From JBAXSK01 sp044358815 (GTDB taxonomy: Bacteria > Cyanobacteriota > Cyanobacteriia > Pseudanabaenales > Pseudanabaenaceae), in the NCBI GenBank assembly GCA_044358815.1, contig JBIKNH010000099.1, positions 1 to 14,873 of the forward strand: a stretch of DNA of 14,873 nucleotides. The letters run 5' to 3'. This document shows, piece after piece, positions 13,714 through 14,873 of this stretch. How positions within the stretch are numbered: position 1 is the stretch's first letter; every line of letters starts with the position of its first letter. The notes under the pieces are model-generated. The model was not told the DNA's origin. It saw nothing but the letters and a program-made list of their open reading frames with translations, and did not search any database. Made by a program: the position numbers and the translations under genes.

Positions 13714-13740
13714 ATGGGATTACTAATGGGATTACTATGA
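13714..13740 (+). promoter_or_regulatory. Eight-codon upstream frame overlapping the hfq start
   Basis: The unit ATGGGATTACTA stands twice in tandem (13714-13725 and 13726-13737). It reads ATG GGA TTA CTA ATG GGA TTA CTA TGA, a peptide MGLLMGLL whose stop overlaps the hfq start as ATGA. No strong Shine-Dalgarno sequence precedes hfq itself, so translational coupling is possible. A second, longer upstream frame (ATG 13664, 20 codons, stop 13724-13726) follows a GGGG stretch. Both are reading frames only; their use is not shown. Confidence 0.45.
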
Positions 13741-13961
13741 GTAAAAGCGCTGCATCGGCTCCAGCCGGATTAAATGTTTCTCTGCCTAGTGTTCGTCGGA
13801 TTCATAGCCTGATTAAAGAGAAAAGCGATGTACAGGTTAAGCTGATCACCGGTGACGTTTTGCAAGGGCGGATTCTATGGGTTGATGATAACTGCCTTGG
13901 GTTGGAATCTGCCGAGGGCAAAGTTCTGTTATGGCAGCACGCCATTGCATTAATTCGCTAG
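13737..13961 (+). CDS. hfq: Hfq, cyanobacterial-type RNA chaperone homologue
   Basis: The 74-residue product has the Sm fold of the short cyanobacterial Hfq. After a Ser/Ala-rich head of about 15 residues comes the N-terminal helix (LPSVRRIHSLIKEK), the Sm1 strands (VQVKLITGDVLQGRILWVDD, then NCLGLES) and the Sm2 motif V-L-L-W-Q-H-A-I-A-L-I, in which the His-Ala of the classical Y-K-H-A is kept. There is no C-terminal tail. Cyanobacterial Hfq binds RNA poorly at the classical sites; in Synechocystis it binds the pilus ATPase PilB1 and is needed for type IV pili, phototaxis and DNA uptake. The ATG at 13737 is embedded in a tandem repeat and overlaps the stop of a tiny upstream frame. A hairpin lies downstream at 14102-14132. 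Confidence 0.95.
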   Translation: MSKSAASAPAGLNVSLPSVRRIHSLIKEKSDVQVKLITGDVLQGRILWVDDNCLGLESAEGKVLLWQHAIALIR

Positions 13962-14101
13962 AGTTGCCCTAGAGTAATCAATCAGTTTAGCAGTGCCATT
14001 CCCGTGCCGTTGCGGACGATAATCCAGTAATCTACACAGTAACTGGGTACTGCTAATTAGGCACTAGTGAGTGGGTACTTTGGGATCTAGTTATGGTAGT
14101 G

Positions 14102-14147
14102 GCTAGGGGCAGTTAGCAGACTATCCCCTAGCATTGGCAATTTTTGT
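14102..14147 (+). terminator. Probable hfq terminator
   Basis: GCTAGGGG (14102-14109) pairs perfectly with CCCCTAGC (14125-14132) over a 15-base loop, and TTTTT follows at 14141-14145 after an 8-base gap. It lies about 140 bp beyond the hfq stop. Imperfect tandem units follow: ATTGGCAAT at 14133 and 14148, then TTTAATCGTCA / TTTAATCGTCG at 14158-14179. Confidence 0.55.
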
Positions 14148-14201
14148 ATTGGCAATATTTAATCGTCATTTAATCGTCGCATGGGCTGGAGGTGGTGCTT
14201 T

Positions 14202-14873
14202 ATGGTGGGTTTGATTGACGAAATTATCCGCATCCTCAACCAACCAGCGGATTATTTAGAATCCATCACCCAACGAAGGCAACTACTGCAAAAATTGGGG
14301 CAATTATGGCAAAGTTTACCGATCACACCTCCTGACGCGATTACACAGGAAGATTACGTCGATTTGCAAATTGAGGTGATCGCGAAGATCACGGAAATTC
14401 TGTGGTTGTTGTGGGATAGTCCCCTATGGCAAAGTGCCGCCGCTAGTCGGTCGTGGCAAGATTTTCTGGGGCATTACAGTCAGTTTGTGGCAGCACAAAT
14501 TATGGCTTTTTGGCGCGTCAGTGACGATGCTAAGTCATCCCAGGCTGACCCTCAGGGGGATTATTATGATTGTGGATCCGCCCATCCATCTGCGCCCATT
14601 ACCGTTTCTGAGATTGCCGTAAGGGAGATTATCTACGACTTGCACCAACAGCTTGGGATGGCTTTCTTTAAGCGAGGGTCGTGGACAGGAGCGGTTTTTG
14701 GTTTTGAGTTGGCGTGGTTGAGTCTGGCAACGGCAGAGATTTTTCAGGCACTCACTGCCCAGAATGGCACTCAAATTACTTCCCTGTTAACTGTAGCCGC
14801 CACAGAACCATCTGCTCAGTCTCAATGGTCCGATCAAGCTTGTGCCCTCTTGTGCAATTTAGGGGCAGCCTGG
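14202..14873 (+). CDS. Unrecognised helical protein (3' end outside window)
   Basis: An open frame runs from ATG 14202 without a stop to the end of the window, giving 224 residues. A good ribosome site GGAGG (14188-14192) lies nine bases before this ATG; an in-frame ATG at 14181 is also possible but would overlap that site. The protein begins MVGLIDEIIRILNQPADYLE and is rich in Leu, Gln, Trp and Ala, with long amphipathic helices (LLQKLGQLWQSLPITPPDAI, VIAKITEILWLLWDSPLWQS). The last part, from about residue 155 (GMAFFKRGSWTGAVFGFELA, then ACALLCNLGAAW), looks like the start of TPR-type repeats, since W-x-G-A-x-x-x-F-x-x-A and L-x-N-L-G-A-A-W are TPR signatures. There is no signal peptide. 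It probably is a cytosolic TPR scaffold; the function is unknown. Confidence 0.75.
   Translation, partial: MVGLIDEIIRILNQPADYLESITQRRQLLQKLGQLWQSLPITPPDAITQEDYVDLQIEVIAKITEILWLLWDSPLWQSAAASRSWQDFLGHYSQFVAAQIMAFWRVSDDAKSSQADPQGDYYDCGSAHPSAPITVSEIAVREIIYDLHQQLGMAFFKRGSWTGAVFGFELAWLSLATAEIFQALTAQNGTQITSLLTVAATEPSAQSQWSDQACALLCNLGAAW

Larger units (their letters stand above)
12838..13736. other. Gene-poor AT-rich region upstream of hfq with many short repeats
   Basis: I see no convincing gene. It must hold the divergent promoters of the repeat-protein gene and hfq. Visible structure: GATTTATCGA twice in tandem (12902-12921) followed by GATTATTTTA; AACTTTATAAAT twice in tandem (13179-13202); three copies of a C-[TG]-G-A-T-T-T-A-T-T-T-T motif at 13282, 13312 and 13382; and a stem GGCA(A)ATTGG / CCAATTGCC at 13647-13689 in the probable hfq leader. 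A short minus-strand open stretch at 12996-13130 encodes a hydrophobic segment followed by G-G-K-R-R-W-S-R but lacks a good start. Confidence 0.55.

Noticed and set aside
14434..14774. Short frames on both strands within the final gene
   Set aside because: The frame from 14202 is open for 224 codons with a good ribosome site and covers both.
1..14873. tRNA, rRNA or CRISPR array
   Set aside because: No T-loop GTTCRANNC with matching arms and no regularly spaced repeats of 24-40 bp were seen on reading through both strands.

Overview
The window looks like chromosome from a filamentous or unicellular cyanobacterium. The evidence is a full-length Gun4 (regulator of chlorophyll synthesis), the short cyanobacterial type of Hfq, a phycobilisome-lyase-like HEAT protein, a TldD-type protease, a Uma2-type nuclease remnant, an HsdR_N-like nuclease of the kind cyanobacteria carry in many copies, and GCGATCGC (HIP1) or near-HIP1 sites. 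I cannot name the genus.

Layout. Positions 1-4544 are core genome on the + strand: the 3' end of a HEAT-repeat gene, a decayed IS5-family transposase (minus strand, about 433-669), an exported TPR protein, a PD-(D/E)XK nuclease-like protein and tldD. Positions 4545-5950 are a graveyard of mobile DNA: a 109-bp MITE-like element, a frameshifted and shortened Uma2 nuclease, an internally deleted IS1-family transposase, and a DUF4160 gene whose 3' end seems to have been overwritten by the IS1 copy. Positions 5950-10275 hold a conjugation-related block on the minus strand: a VirD4/TraD-type coupling ATPase, a 216-aa protein with a relaxase-tail-like motif and a 250-aa protein with a toxin-like motif and a basic, proline/glutamine-rich tail. 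This block ends at a broken integron-type tyrosine recombinase. No relaxase and no VirB channel genes are visible. Positions 10326-12837 return to core genes on the minus strand: an unknown 308-aa gene directly behind gun4, then a protein made of a disordered Ala/Pro/Lys-rich head and six 19-residue G-x-R-P repeats, which has a clear terminator. A gene-poor AT-rich stretch follows (12838-13736). Then come hfq, with an unusual leader, and the 5' part of an unrecognised gene that runs off the window.

How the parts relate. gun4 and the 308-aa gene are probably one transcription unit. The coupling protein, 216-aa and 250-aa genes are in one orientation; the last two are 5 bases apart. The mobile fragments from 4572 to 10273 suggest repeated insertion and decay, ending in loss of the integrase.

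The most original signals are the six-fold 19-residue repeat protein, the possible effector-like protein beside a coupling ATPase, the small overlapping reading frame at the hfq start, and a marked excess of perfect 10-15 bp tandem duplications in the intergenic DNA. All family calls come from reading the translations; no search was run.
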